Shown one piece after another: positions 46,464-55,010 of a DNA stretch of 64,000 nt. This DNA is from Lichenicoccus sp965276875. GTDB lineage: Bacteria > Pseudomonadota > Alphaproteobacteria > Acetobacterales > Acetobacteraceae. The position numbers and the translations under genes were made by a program. How positions within the stretch are numbered: position 1 is the first letter of the stretch; every line of letters begins with the position of its first letter. The notes below the pieces were generated by a model, which saw only the letters and a list, made by a program, of their open reading frames with translations, did no database searches and was not told where the DNA came from. The DNA is taken from positions 1,240,001-1,304,000 of the forward strand of contig NZ_OZ255701.1 in the NCBI RefSeq assembly GCF_965276875.1, in the 5' to 3' direction.

Positions 46464-47738
46464 TCAGGCAGCTCTAATTAACTTACTTTTGGCCTGCGAA
46501 GCCTTGATTTTCTTTAATGCTTCCAAACGATGAATGTCGATTCCATCACACAGCTTGAATGCAGCTGTCCATGAGAGAACGAAGTCTCGCGCAGCCCTCG
46601 AATGCATTTTCTGAGCGACGCTCGATTCCGCGTTCCTGATCGAACTCAGCCTAGCCTTCAGTTTCGCTTTAAAGTTGCTCAAGTTGTAGAGGCTGGGTGT
46701 TATCCGAACTTCGGCTCCACTCTTTTCTAGGCAATGCCCCAGAAAATCAATCGGCGTTCCTGGTTCGAAGATCGTCGGCTTCTTCGGTAGAAAATGCCCG
46801 GCAGGGCTTGCTTTGAGGGCGCTCCAAAAGGCTAAAGTCATCGCAACCGCTTCGCTTTCGTTCTTCCCCATTGCAAGGAAGTTGTCGGCATACCCAATCG
46901 ACGCACCCTCCTGAGGCAGGTTGTCGAATGATGGGGCCAGCAGCAACTCTGCAACGAGGGGCGAAGCGGACGATCCTTGAGGAATACCCTGCCGGGCATC
47001 TGCAAACAGCTCCCCGATAATGATCTGGTCATCATCAACGCTGGTCGCAGGACCGAACTGGTCAGTAGATAGCCAGAGAGAGAGTGAAACAGCTAGCAGT
47101 ACTCGCCGCGTCACCTCCTTCGGAATGGGAAGCAGTTCAGGCACTACTTCCTCATTGAAGCTCGGATAGCAATTGGTAAGGTCGGTTTCCATCGCCCAGA
47201 TGTGGCCACCTTGTAGAGCCTGTGAGGCACGCGTAATGGCCGCGTGCACGCCTCCGCGCATCATAAACTGGCTCGGCCTTGGATTCGCCAATACACGGAG
47301 GAGCCGGAGGACATGCAGCTGAAGCGATCGGTTCTCGATGCCGAAGTCCATAATAGTTCGATAGTGCCCGGGCTTCCCGGGTTTTTCCTGCGCTCGGACG
47401 ATGACTTTCTCCGTCGTTCCCGCCCACGCATTTAGACCCTCCGCATAACGGTGACACCGGTCGGCCGAGGGCCGCCTGCGCTCTGACAGGTGACTGCAAG
47501 CTTCTGTAACTGCTATTCGCCGCGCCTCAAACGACTTCAGATAGAGGCGTGCGAGGTGGTTCACCTCTTTTGGTTTCCCTGCCTCATGTGCGGTCCGGAT
47601 GCGCTGGAGTAGCTTTTTCACTGAACCCGTCACCTCCTGCGATTTACTTGCCGTACTGGGATGCTCTTGTCCGCCCACTTGTATCGCGGACGCTTTGCCT
47701 AGCACCTGAGAACCAGCACCCAACTTCAATTCCGGCAT
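46464..47738 (-). CDS. Reverse transcriptase with YADN active-site variant
   Basis: 424-aa RT starting MPELKLGAGSQVLG at 47738 with AAGGA 8 bases ahead. RT motifs: YRTIMDFGIENRSLQ, motif A METDLTNCYPSFN (Asp186), motif B QGIPQGSSASPLVAELL, motif C IGYADNFLAMGK (YADN at 283-286), motif E-like IDFLGHCLEK. No maturase or CRISPR domain; it is not a group II intron protein. Probably a stand-alone (defence/retron-like or UG-type) RT. The second catalytic Asp of YxDD is Asn here. A long upstream non-coding stretch may hold a partner RNA. Confidence 0.88.
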   Translation of the reverse strand: MPELKLGAGSQVLGKASAIQVGGQEHPSTASKSQEVTGSVKKLLQRIRTAHEAGKPKEVNHLARLYLKSFEARRIAVTEACSHLSERRRPSADRCHRYAEGLNAWAGTTEKVIVRAQEKPGKPGHYRTIMDFGIENRSLQLHVLRLLRVLANPRPSQFMMRGGVHAAITRASQALQGGHIWAMETDLTNCYPSFNEEVVPELLPIPKEVTRRVLLAVSLSLWLSTDQFGPATSVDDDQIIIGELFADARQGIPQGSSASPLVAELLLAPSFDNLPQEGASIGYADNFLAMGKNESEAVAMTLAFWSALKASPAGHFLPKKPTIFEPGTPIDFLGHCLEKSGAEVRITPSLYNLSNFKAKLKARLSSIRNAESSVAQKMHSRAARDFVLSWTAAFKLCDGIDIHRLEALKKIKASQAKSKLIRAA

Positions 47739-48376
47739 CCCGCAGTTCCTTAGCTTGTATCGGTCACACCGGTCCAATAGGCATTTGCCGACGTAGGATT
47801 AAAGCCGTGCTGGGTGTCCCGGTATAAAACATGAGCTACTTACCCGCGCTGATTGCGTCGGCGCGCTGCGGAACCGCCTTGCAATCGAGGTAGCAAGGTC
47901 GAGTAGTTCCCAGCGGGAATGCTTGGTCCAGGAGCCATGCTGTTCCCCGACGTTGTGCCGGATCGAAGGCACGATTGTTTCGCGAAACGGGCTGCTCACG
48001 GCATGGAAAAGAAGCTGATGGCAGCCGAGGTTTCATCGCGGGATCCCGCGAAATCTGGAAGACCTGGAGCAACTGTTTCACGCACACTGCACCCTCAAGC
48101 CAATCTCTCCGGAGGAGTGAATTACCGGGCGGCAATGGCTTACGTTCAGGCATGAGCGCGGGGTAGGCTCCAGGCGGTCTACTCACTCGTGCTTCCGCGC
48201 GTGTGCACCGTGCAAGAGCTCCAGCGTCGCCCAAGCTCAACCGACTATCCTCTGGCGGTAGGTCACCCCAAGCGCCTGCTCCCCCGAACGAGATTGGCAC
48301 GCTTGCGGTTACCGCGCCTCTATGAGGCCAAGCCTCAGCGCTCACCCATCGGGGCACTGCTCAGTGCCATCTCGAG
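47739..48376 (-). other. Long non-coding leader of the reverse transcriptase; candidate ncRNA
   Basis: About 640 bp upstream of the RT on its strand, with no convincing gene. Two perfect palindromes stand out: GTTTCGCGAAAC (47977-47988) and TCGCGGGATCCCGCGA (48036-48051). Defence RTs and retrons often carry their structured RNA template directly upstream, so an ncRNA is possible; no fold could be computed here. Confidence 0.35.
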
Positions 48377-48390
48377 TGCAGTTAAGTGCA
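48377..48390 (+). repeat. 14-bp motif, exact copy
   Basis: TGCAGTTAAGTGCA, preceded by TCGAG and followed by CAC. It lies 18 bp before the target duplication of the IS5 element. Confidence 0.7.
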
Positions 48391-48407
48391 CACGGCCCGG
48401 TTTGCGC

Positions 48408-49336
48408 TAAGAGGCCGTCTCTGAACGACAGCGGAATGGGGGTGGGTGGTTACGCGAGAATGTGCTTCCAACAGGTTGTCGAGACCGAGTTGGATGAACG
48501 CCTCATGTGGAACGCAACCACCCGCGCGCAGCATATGCGCGACAGGCTCCGCTTTACCAGTGACATGACGGACGCCGAATGGGCTGTCCTGGAGCCGCTT
48601 CTGCCCCCACCTTCGCCGGTTGGAAGACCGCCCGAATGGCCGATGCGCGAGATCGTCAACGCCATCTTCTACGTCCTGCGCGGCGGTATCTCGTGGCGGA
48701 TGCTGCCGCCCTGTTTTCCGCCTCGACAGACGGTCTATGGCTGGTTTGCGGTGTGGCGGCGCGCCCGCGTATGGGAGGCGGTCACGCATCAGTTGGTCAT
48801 GTTTGACCGCGAACGGGCCGGGCGTGAGGCCAGTCCCAGCGCCGCCGTCATCGACAGCCAGAGTGTCAAGACCACAGAGGCCGGTGGTCCGCGCGGCTAC
48901 GACGCCGGGAAGAAGGTGCTCGGCCGAAAGCGGCACGCGATGGTGGACACCGATGGCAGGCCGTTGATGCTGCAAGTTCATCCCGCGTCGGTCCAGGATC
49001 GCGACGGAGCGGTCCCGTTGCTGAAGGCCTCCCGTCGCCGCTTCCCCTTCGTAGAGCGCGCCTTTGCTGATTCCGCCTACGCCGCCGAACGGGTGGCCGA
49101 TGCCACCTCCATTGCCATTGAGATCGTCCGCAAGCCCGCAGGCCAGATCGGCTTCGCCGTCCATCCACGCCGTTGGGTCGTCGAGCGGTGCTTCGCTTGG
49201 CTCAACCGAAATCGGCGCTTGGCAAAGGACTTTGAGGCTACCATTGCTTCGGCGACCAGCTTCCTCTACGCCGCGTCAGCCATGCTACTTATCCGGAGAA
49301 CGGCTCGTTGCACATGAGTTCAGAGTCGGACTCTAA
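48408..49336 (+). mobile_element. IS5-family (IS1031-like) insertion sequence
   Basis: The element spans 48411-49333 (923 bp) with TAA target duplications on both sides (48408-48410, 49334-49336), the TNA target typical of IS1031-type IS5 elements. The terminal repeats GAGGCCGTCTCTGAAC and GTTCAGAGTCGGACTC match at 14 of 16 positions. One transposase gene fills it. Complete ends and frame suggest recent activity. Confidence 0.93.
48505..49317 (+). CDS. IS5-family transposase
   Basis: 270-aa DDE transposase (start uncertain; ATG 48535 also possible). DUF4096-type N-terminus: FTSDMTDAEWAVLEPLLPPP, RPPEWPMREIVNAIFYVLRG, GISWRMLPPCFPPRQTVYGW. Catalytic regions AVIDSQSVKTTEAGGPRGYD (first Asp), KRHAMVDTDGRPL, FADSAYAAERVAD (second Asp) and WVVERCFAWLNRNRRLAKDF (Glu) are intact. 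Confidence 0.94.
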   Translation: MWNATTRAQHMRDRLRFTSDMTDAEWAVLEPLLPPPSPVGRPPEWPMREIVNAIFYVLRGGISWRMLPPCFPPRQTVYGWFAVWRRARVWEAVTHQLVMFDRERAGREASPSAAVIDSQSVKTTEAGGPRGYDAGKKVLGRKRHAMVDTDGRPLMLQVHPASVQDRDGAVPLLKASRRRFPFVERAFADSAYAAERVADATSIAIEIVRKPAGQIGFAVHPRRWVVERCFAWLNRNRRLAKDFEATIASATSFLYAASAMLLIRRTARCT

Positions 49337-50133
49337 GATGATTTGAAGAACGAGCCGCCAGCTCAGTGCGCCGGAGCTCTGCTCCGGTAGCGGATTGATC
49401 CTACAACGTCAACTGGAAAGACTAGCCGGGCCGGTGCCGTACGCGTCTGCCCACCATGACCGTGTCGCCCATGATTGGGGCGGGGCAAGTAGGTCACAGC
49501 AAAGCCGCCGTTTCGGTTCGATGCAGCATGGCCCGCATCATGATGTGGTGCTTAATTTCGTCGGGCAGCCGCTCCTTGTAGTGATGCTGCGGGCGGCCTT
49601 CCAACGGCTTTCAGGAAGGGGAGCTGTGGAAAAGTGACTGCTGCTCGCTGTGTCTGTGCCGAGCGGCCTCTAATGATCTCAGGTTTCGGGTTGCAGTTCC
49701 CGTGCCTACAGGGCTGGCAGGCGGTTGTTTAACCCAGGGAGGTTGAATCGGTGGACGCGGTGCTGCCGCCCGGCTCTGATTGTCACGGAACAGAACGGAC
49801 CGGACGCTGGCAGCATTATAGCTTTAGGAGCCTGGATTGCAGTCAATTGCAAAATCCATACAGGCGGTCGTCCCGCCGGACGGTGCCCGTCCAGCATCTC
49901 AAACCCCGGCACCGCAGCTACTCTGGATAGAGCTCGGTCCCTGTCCCACTACTCCGGGGAACCCGGGTCGCATGCGACTGCCGCCGGGGGCGTTGCGGGC
50001 CGCTATGCTGCAGCAGGCCGTGCCCTTACCGCAGTGACTTCAATGGCCGGCTTATATGGGCTGCAGCAGGTCTCGCTCCCCCTCCGTGCCGTCTCCAATA
50101 TACAGCGGAACCGGCGCAGCAATCTTGCGTTCT
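49337..50133. other. Degenerate stretch without a supported gene
   Basis: About 800 bp. It has a CCGGAGC-TCT-GCTCCGG hairpin (49371-49387). On the minus strand near 49505-49615 a short frame reads YKERLPDEIKHHIMMRAMLH between stops, looking like the end of a former gene. A degenerate copy of the 14-bp motif is at 49838, and a weaker one (GCAGTGACTTCAATGG) at 50031. Confidence 0.45.
49838..49851 (+). repeat. 14-bp motif, degenerate copy
   Basis: TGCAGTCAATTGCA, two mismatches to TGCAGTTAAGTGCA. With flanks, GGATTGCAGT is shared exactly with the minus-strand copy at 45782, strengthening the relation. Confidence 0.5.
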
Positions 50134-51060
50134 TCAGTCCTCAGATGGGCTTGTCCCGCGCAGGGCCATAAGCCATTCCTCGAAATTCCCGACGCCATAT
50201 TTGTTTTTGGCGAGATTGCAGGCTAGGTGCGTCACGTGGACGTTCTTCTCGTCGTATGAGCCATTTGTGCTGTCAATCCGGTCTGCCGAGGCCTGCAGCA
50301 TTTTGTTCATAGTTGCCGCGACGAGTACGCCTCCGCACAAGGCACATAGCCCGTGCTGATCGACTTGCCATTTCCGGGTGAGCATTGGGAAAAGGTCAGA
50401 GAGATTGGGTGCGGTTCGCAGCGGGTTCTTGACGACGCGTTCCTCACCGCCGCTATTCACGCGAGCGATGATGAGGTTCGCCATCCGCGTCGCTTCTTGC
50501 CGGATGCTTCTCGGCGTTTCGGAGAGGCTGGTCCGGATATTGATGTAGGCCTGCACGTCGGAAGACAGATGCAATTCGAGCGTCACGACGTTGAGAGCCC
50601 TCACAGCCTCGCGCTCTTTGTCAATCGCCTCGACGACTCCGCCCCGGTTTTCGACCTTTCCGAACCTGCTATACGCGTCCGGGATAATGTCGTGCGCCTT
50701 TGGAAACGGCGGCCCATTCATCACGGCGGCGCTGAGAACGGGCATGGAGAGAGGCCAGCGCTCGCCGTATTCGGACCAATACTCTCGTGAGATGATCCTC
50801 CGCGTCTCGAGGACCTGGCTCGGTTCGATTACGACAGAGGCGATCAATCGACTACGGTGATCGGGGTTTTCGGTCAATTCGCGGTTCAGCGTGCCAACGT
50901 AGATCATCACGTCACGGCCGGGGATGAAGTCCTGCCTCAGCATCTCTCCTACGGAGGGGCGCGAAAACGACATGCACGGCCACTCATTGCTGATCTGGCC
51001 GAACACGCTTTTGAGAAACACCCTGCCATCGGGCTTCATCATATCGGCGACCTTCACCAC
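50134..51060 (-). CDS. HNH-type nuclease with possible PUA/EVE-like sensor domain
   Basis: 308-aa protein starting at GTG 51060 or 51057 behind GAGGGAGGGG. The C-terminal about 90 residues form an HNH-like zinc site: QHGLCALCGG, then SADRIDSTNGSYDEKNVHV and THLACNLAKNKYGV. The N-terminal half (KPDGRVFLKSVFGQ, RDVMIYVGTLN, HRSRLIASVVIEPSQV) has a strand-rich pattern that resembles PUA/EVE-like modified-base sensors; this part is inferred. Fits a type IV-like restriction enzyme among defence genes. Divergent from the excisionase-like gene. Confidence 0.75.
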   Translation of the reverse strand: MVKVADMMKPDGRVFLKSVFGQISNEWPCMSFSRPSVGEMLRQDFIPGRDVMIYVGTLNRELTENPDHRSRLIASVVIEPSQVLETRRIISREYWSEYGERWPLSMPVLSAAVMNGPPFPKAHDIIPDAYSRFGKVENRGGVVEAIDKEREAVRALNVVTLELHLSSDVQAYINIRTSLSETPRSIRQEATRMANLIIARVNSGGEERVVKNPLRTAPNLSDLFPMLTRKWQVDQHGLCALCGGVLVAATMNKMLQASADRIDSTNGSYDEKNVHVTHLACNLAKNKYGVGNFEEWLMALRGTSPSED

Positions 51061-51385
51061 CCCCTCCCTCGCGTAGCGCAGTGCCTATAGCAGGAGGTGT
51101 GACTACGTGCGACGGCGCCGCGTCGTGCGGCATGACACGAAGGGCAACTTCGACGTCCCGGCGGCCGCTTTGCAGCTGACGTAGGACAGCCTCGGCTGCG
51201 GCGAGACGGCGTTTCTGTCCTCCTTCTCGTCATCATCCATACCCATCTACGCTCGGATTGCGGGACCCCCGGTGATTCAATCCGGCGAAAGTAATGGTGG
51301 TGTCAAACTCAACCCACGGTCCGTGCAGAATAACCTTAGGCCAAATATATGCTGTATTGTTTGAGCTGATCCCTGTCCGAGAGAA

Positions 51386-51712
51386 ATGATGCTCGTCGTC
51401 CGCAAACGTGTGAAAGAGTTCTCCTGCTCGGTGGCGTCGCCAGAGGTCGCCGCGTCCATGTCGGCCGAGACGGCTACGCCATTCAAGGGCGAGAACGGCA
51501 CCGTGTTTGGTGAATCGCAACTGGGTCCTCCCTTCCTATCCCTGCGAGACGCTGCGGAATGGCTGGGGGCATCGCTCTCCACGGTCAAGCGGCTGATTGC
51601 CAGAGGCGAGCTCGCTGCTGTTCGCGTCGGTAAGCGCCGGAAGGTTCCAGCGGCTTTCCTGACCGCATACATCTCCAAGAGCATATCACACCCGGACCAG
51701 TATAATGGTTGA
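51386..51712 (+). CDS. Excisionase-like helix-turn-helix protein
   Basis: 108-aa protein; the last 60 residues form a MerR/excisionase-type HTH: FLSLRDAAEWLGASLSTVKR, LIARGELAAVRVGKRRKVPA, FLTAYI. The N-terminal 45 residues are unstructured. It precedes the two tyrosine recombinases in the same direction by 119 bp. Probably the recombination directionality factor for them, or a repressor of their operon. Confidence 0.82.
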   Translation: MMLVVRKRVKEFSCSVASPEVAASMSAETATPFKGENGTVFGESQLGPPFLSLRDAAEWLGASLSTVKRLIARGELAAVRVGKRRKVPAAFLTAYISKSISHPDQYNG

Positions 51713-51831
51713 CGTATATTGATCCTATATTTCTTTTCAAATACATGTAGTGACATTTCGCAGGGAATTGTCTGTGATAGTATTTGCAGACTGACTGCTT
51801 TGACCCACTTTATTTGATAGAGGATTAGGAT

Positions 51832-53625
51832 ATGCTTTTGACGCGGACCGTTGTCCCAGTGTCCTCTTGCACGAGCGCACGCGTCCAGGGAGCAAGGACG
51901 CTCGCCGATGTCCGAGACATGCTGCTGCAGGCCCCTGACGCCAGATCGCCGGACGTCAAGCTGCTGGTCAGCGCCATCAACACCCTTGCCCGTGCCTCCG
52001 GCTGCGCGCCCGACGACCTCCCGGCGGATCCAGCACTGCTGAGGGAGCATCTGGCCAGGATATCCCCCGCGATGGCGCGCCTGACCAAAGGAAGCTGGGC
52101 CTCGATCCGCAGCCGTATTCTTAAGGCGATGCAGCGGGCGGACGTGCAGGTCATGGCAGGGCGCCGCACGCGACCGCTGTCGGAGCAGTGGGGCACACTC
52201 TACAAGCAGGTGCCGGAGAATGGTTGGCAGGCCTCACTCAGCCGCTTTGTCGGTTACCTGTCCGACAACAACGTTTCTCCCCACGATGTTTCGGACGGAT
52301 GGGTCGAGCGCTTCTCGCGTGAGCTCGAGACGTCAAGCCTTCGGGGTCGTCCTGCTGCGATCGTCCGCGGAGCGGTCCGTGGCTGGAACGCCGCTTCAAA
52401 GCGTGTTGCGGGGTGGCCGCCCACTGGGCTCACGGTCCCCGCCGCGGAAAAGACCGGCTACGTGCTTCGTGTGGAGAGCTTCCCCGCAAGCTTTCAGAAC
52501 GCGCTCGCCGACTACCTATCTTTCCTCGCGGACCCGCCGGAGGATGACGACGCGCCGCCGAAAGCGTTGCGGCCGATCACCGTCAAGCTTCGGGAGTTTC
52601 AGCTGCGGCAAATCGCCTCGGCTCTCGTGCACAAGGGCACTCCAAGCGACGACATCGTCTCGGTCGCCATGCTGACGGAGCGCGTGCACATCAACACCGT
52701 CTGCGACTTCTTCATCGAGCGCAGCGGCGGTCGCGCGGACTGCTCCCAGCTGCAAGGCCTCCTGGCCGCACTGCGGTCAATCGCACTGCATGTGCGACGT
52801 GAACGACAGGTCGCGGACTGGATCAGCCGCCGGCGACGGCGTTTGGGAGGGGATCGCCCAAGGGTCGGAATGACGGAGAAGAACCGGCGCCGGCTTGCGG
52901 TCTTCCGCGACCCGCGGCAGGTCAGGGACCTCCTCCTCCTCCCCTATCGTCTGCTCAAGCGGGCCCAGGACGGTTCCCTGCCCGCGAAGCCGACTGCGCG
53001 ACTCGTCCGGACAGCGGTGGCCATCGAGCTCGAGATCATGTGCCCGATACGGCTGAAGAACCTCAGCGAGATCAACGTCGATACCGACTTGGTGCGTAGC
53101 CACGCTCGACCGGGCGCACCCACCCACCTGTTCATCCCGGGCAGCCGGACCAAGAACGGCGAAGACATCGAGCTGGAGCTGCCGAAATCCTCCGTGGCGC
53201 TGCTCGACCTGTATGTCATGAAGTATCGGAACGTCCTTATCGAGCCGGACCACCGGGGGCACGCGCCGAGGTTCCTGTTTCCCAAACCTGACGGAACCGC
53301 AAAGGACGGCAAGGTTCTGGCAAGCGGCATTTGCGACGTCCTGCTGAGGGAGCTCGGCATCGAGTTCAACATGCACTTGTTCCGGCACTTGGGCTGCTTC
53401 CTCTACCTCAAACGCCACCCTGGGCAGATCGATGTCATGCGGCGGGTGCTGGGGCACAAGGACGGTGCAACGACCATGCGCTTCTACGCCTTCATTGAGC
53501 AGTCCGACGCTTTCCGCCTGTTCGACACGCACGTCCTGCAAATTCGCGAGGAAGCTCTCCGACCGCGGGGCAAGACTTCCGCTGTGAGCCGCACGTCGAG
53601 TGCCAAGCGGGCACGCGCAAAATGA
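51832..53625 (+). CDS. Tyrosine recombinase, large subunit of a pair
   Basis: 597-aa site-specific recombinase with GAGGATTAGG before ATG. The C-terminal catalytic domain shows Arg407 (MCPIRLKNLSEI), His515 and Arg518 (HLFRH), His542 (LGHKDGATTMRFYAF) and Tyr552. The N-terminal half is long and helical, as in TnpB-like members of two-recombinase systems. Its stop overlaps the start of the next recombinase (ATGA 53622-53625), so both are made together and probably form a heteromeric recombinase. Confidence 0.9.
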   Translation: MLLTRTVVPVSSCTSARVQGARTLADVRDMLLQAPDARSPDVKLLVSAINTLARASGCAPDDLPADPALLREHLARISPAMARLTKGSWASIRSRILKAMQRADVQVMAGRRTRPLSEQWGTLYKQVPENGWQASLSRFVGYLSDNNVSPHDVSDGWVERFSRELETSSLRGRPAAIVRGAVRGWNAASKRVAGWPPTGLTVPAAEKTGYVLRVESFPASFQNALADYLSFLADPPEDDDAPPKALRPITVKLREFQLRQIASALVHKGTPSDDIVSVAMLTERVHINTVCDFFIERSGGRADCSQLQGLLAALRSIALHVRRERQVADWISRRRRRLGGDRPRVGMTEKNRRRLAVFRDPRQVRDLLLLPYRLLKRAQDGSLPAKPTARLVRTAVAIELEIMCPIRLKNLSEINVDTDLVRSHARPGAPTHLFIPGSRTKNGEDIELELPKSSVALLDLYVMKYRNVLIEPDHRGHAPRFLFPKPDGTAKDGKVLASGICDVLLRELGIEFNMHLFRHLGCFLYLKRHPGQIDVMRRVLGHKDGATTMRFYAFIEQSDAFRLFDTHVLQIREEALRPRGKTSAVSRTSSAKRARAK

Positions 53626-54815
53626 GGTCGGTGACCGGGGCGGACCGGATCAGTGTCCGTACGACGAAGCTGATTTGGCCGGTCGCCGCGTGGCCGGATG
53701 AGGAGCAGGCAGCGTGGGGGCGTGCGCGGCAGGGCAGAGGATTGGAAGGTCTCGACAATCCTGCTGCAGGTTGGCGTGACCGGACCGCAAGAAAGAACGA
53801 GGACGGCTACGGTCGGTATCTCGCCTGGTTACACCGCAACGGGATGTTCAGCGAGAATGAGACAGCATGCGAGCGCATCACGCCTGATCGAACCGCCGAG
53901 TATGCTCGTTACCTGAAATCACACTTCTCCTCCGTCAGTGTGGCGACCACGGTGACCGCCCTTACCTCGGCGGCACGCGCCCTGGCTCCTGAGGAAGACT
54001 GGTCCTGGCTCAGCCGCCGCTCGACCAGGTTGAAGGGCCGGGCAAAACCATCCCGGGTCAAACGGCATATCATCCAGCATACTCTTGACCTGTTCTCCTT
54101 CGGCAAGGACCTGATGGACGGCCCGGAAAAGGGGCGGAGCGGCAAGCTGGCGGCGGCGCAGCGATTCCAGGCGGGCTTGATCATTGCCCTCCTGGCCGCG
54201 AGGCCGCTGCGGATACGAAACTTCCAGGCGATCACGATCGGCCAGTCGCTGCGCTGGGATGGCACGGGATACTGGCTGACGTTCAGCGCAGACGAGACAA
54301 AGACGGGCGGCGCGATCGACGAGCCTGTCCCCGCCAACCTCATCCCCTATTTGGAGGCATTCCTTCGCCTGTGGCGGCCTACTATTCTCCGCCAGGCTGA
54401 CAAGTATGACGGAGTCAAGACGCATGGCCGCCTGTGGGTCGACATTTTCGGCCGGCCAATGCAGGAGTTCACGCTTCGCGAGCTGATCAAGCGCTACACG
54501 CGAAAGCGCTTTGGTAAGGCCTTGTGGCCCCACCTGTTCCGCGACTGCCTCCTCACATCCGTGGCGATCGACCAGCCCGACCTGATGAGGATCAGTGGAA
54601 CGCTGCTGGGTCACACAAACCTCCACACCGGCGAGAAGCATTACAACCAGGCCAGGATGGTGGACGCCAGCCGGCGTTTTAGCGAAATGGTTTCCGAGTT
54701 GCGCGACAGCTTCGACCCGGAGCCGCAACCCGCAGCGGCAGGTCGGAACGGGCCTGCCCAGCGACCTCGTGCACTTAAGTGCAAAGGCCGGCGACCGTTT
54801 AGCAGTCGTGAGTGA
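53622..54815 (+). CDS. Tyrosine recombinase, small subunit of a pair
   Basis: 397-aa recombinase coupled to the upstream one. Catalytic residues: Arg197 (AARPLRIRNF), His304 and Arg307 (WPHLFRD), His331 (LGHTNLHTGEKHY) and Tyr341. The usual second His of HxxRH is Asp (HLFRD). Its C-terminal tail (LKCKGRRPFSSRE) is encoded across a copy of the 14-bp motif at 54770, suggesting the gene end abuts a recombination boundary. Confidence 0.9.
   Translation: MRSVTGADRISVRTTKLIWPVAAWPDEEQAAWGRARQGRGLEGLDNPAAGWRDRTARKNEDGYGRYLAWLHRNGMFSENETACERITPDRTAEYARYLKSHFSSVSVATTVTALTSAARALAPEEDWSWLSRRSTRLKGRAKPSRVKRHIIQHTLDLFSFGKDLMDGPEKGRSGKLAAAQRFQAGLIIALLAARPLRIRNFQAITIGQSLRWDGTGYWLTFSADETKTGGAIDEPVPANLIPYLEAFLRLWRPTILRQADKYDGVKTHGRLWVDIFGRPMQEFTLRELIKRYTRKRFGKALWPHLFRDCLLTSVAIDQPDLMRISGTLLGHTNLHTGEKHYNQARMVDASRRFSEMVSELRDSFDPEPQPAAAGRNGPAQRPRALKCKGRRPFSSRE
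54770..54783 (+). repeat. 14-bp motif, perfect palindrome version
   Basis: TGCACTTAAGTGCA, one mismatch to the exact copies and fully self-complementary. It lies inside the 3' coding end of the small recombinase gene, preceded by CTCG and followed by AAAGG. Confidence 0.65.
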
Positions 54816-55010
54816 CGCCTCTCACGCCGTGCGCTGTAACGGCTCCGCGCCGCTGGTGCGTAAGACGGAGACTTTGCTACCCTCAACCTATAGCGGCCTG
54901 CGACCCCCTAGCAGACCTAAATCGAGGGTTGCGTGGACTAGCCGTCCTGTGTGATGCAAGTCGGCAGTGGTTCTCGATTTCGCCAGTTTGTTTCTCTAGG
55001 GGTCCTCGCG

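Noticed and set aside
47836..48357. 173-codon minus-strand frame before the RT
   Set aside because: Irregular composition, no RBS or domain; the stretch is better read as a non-coding leader.
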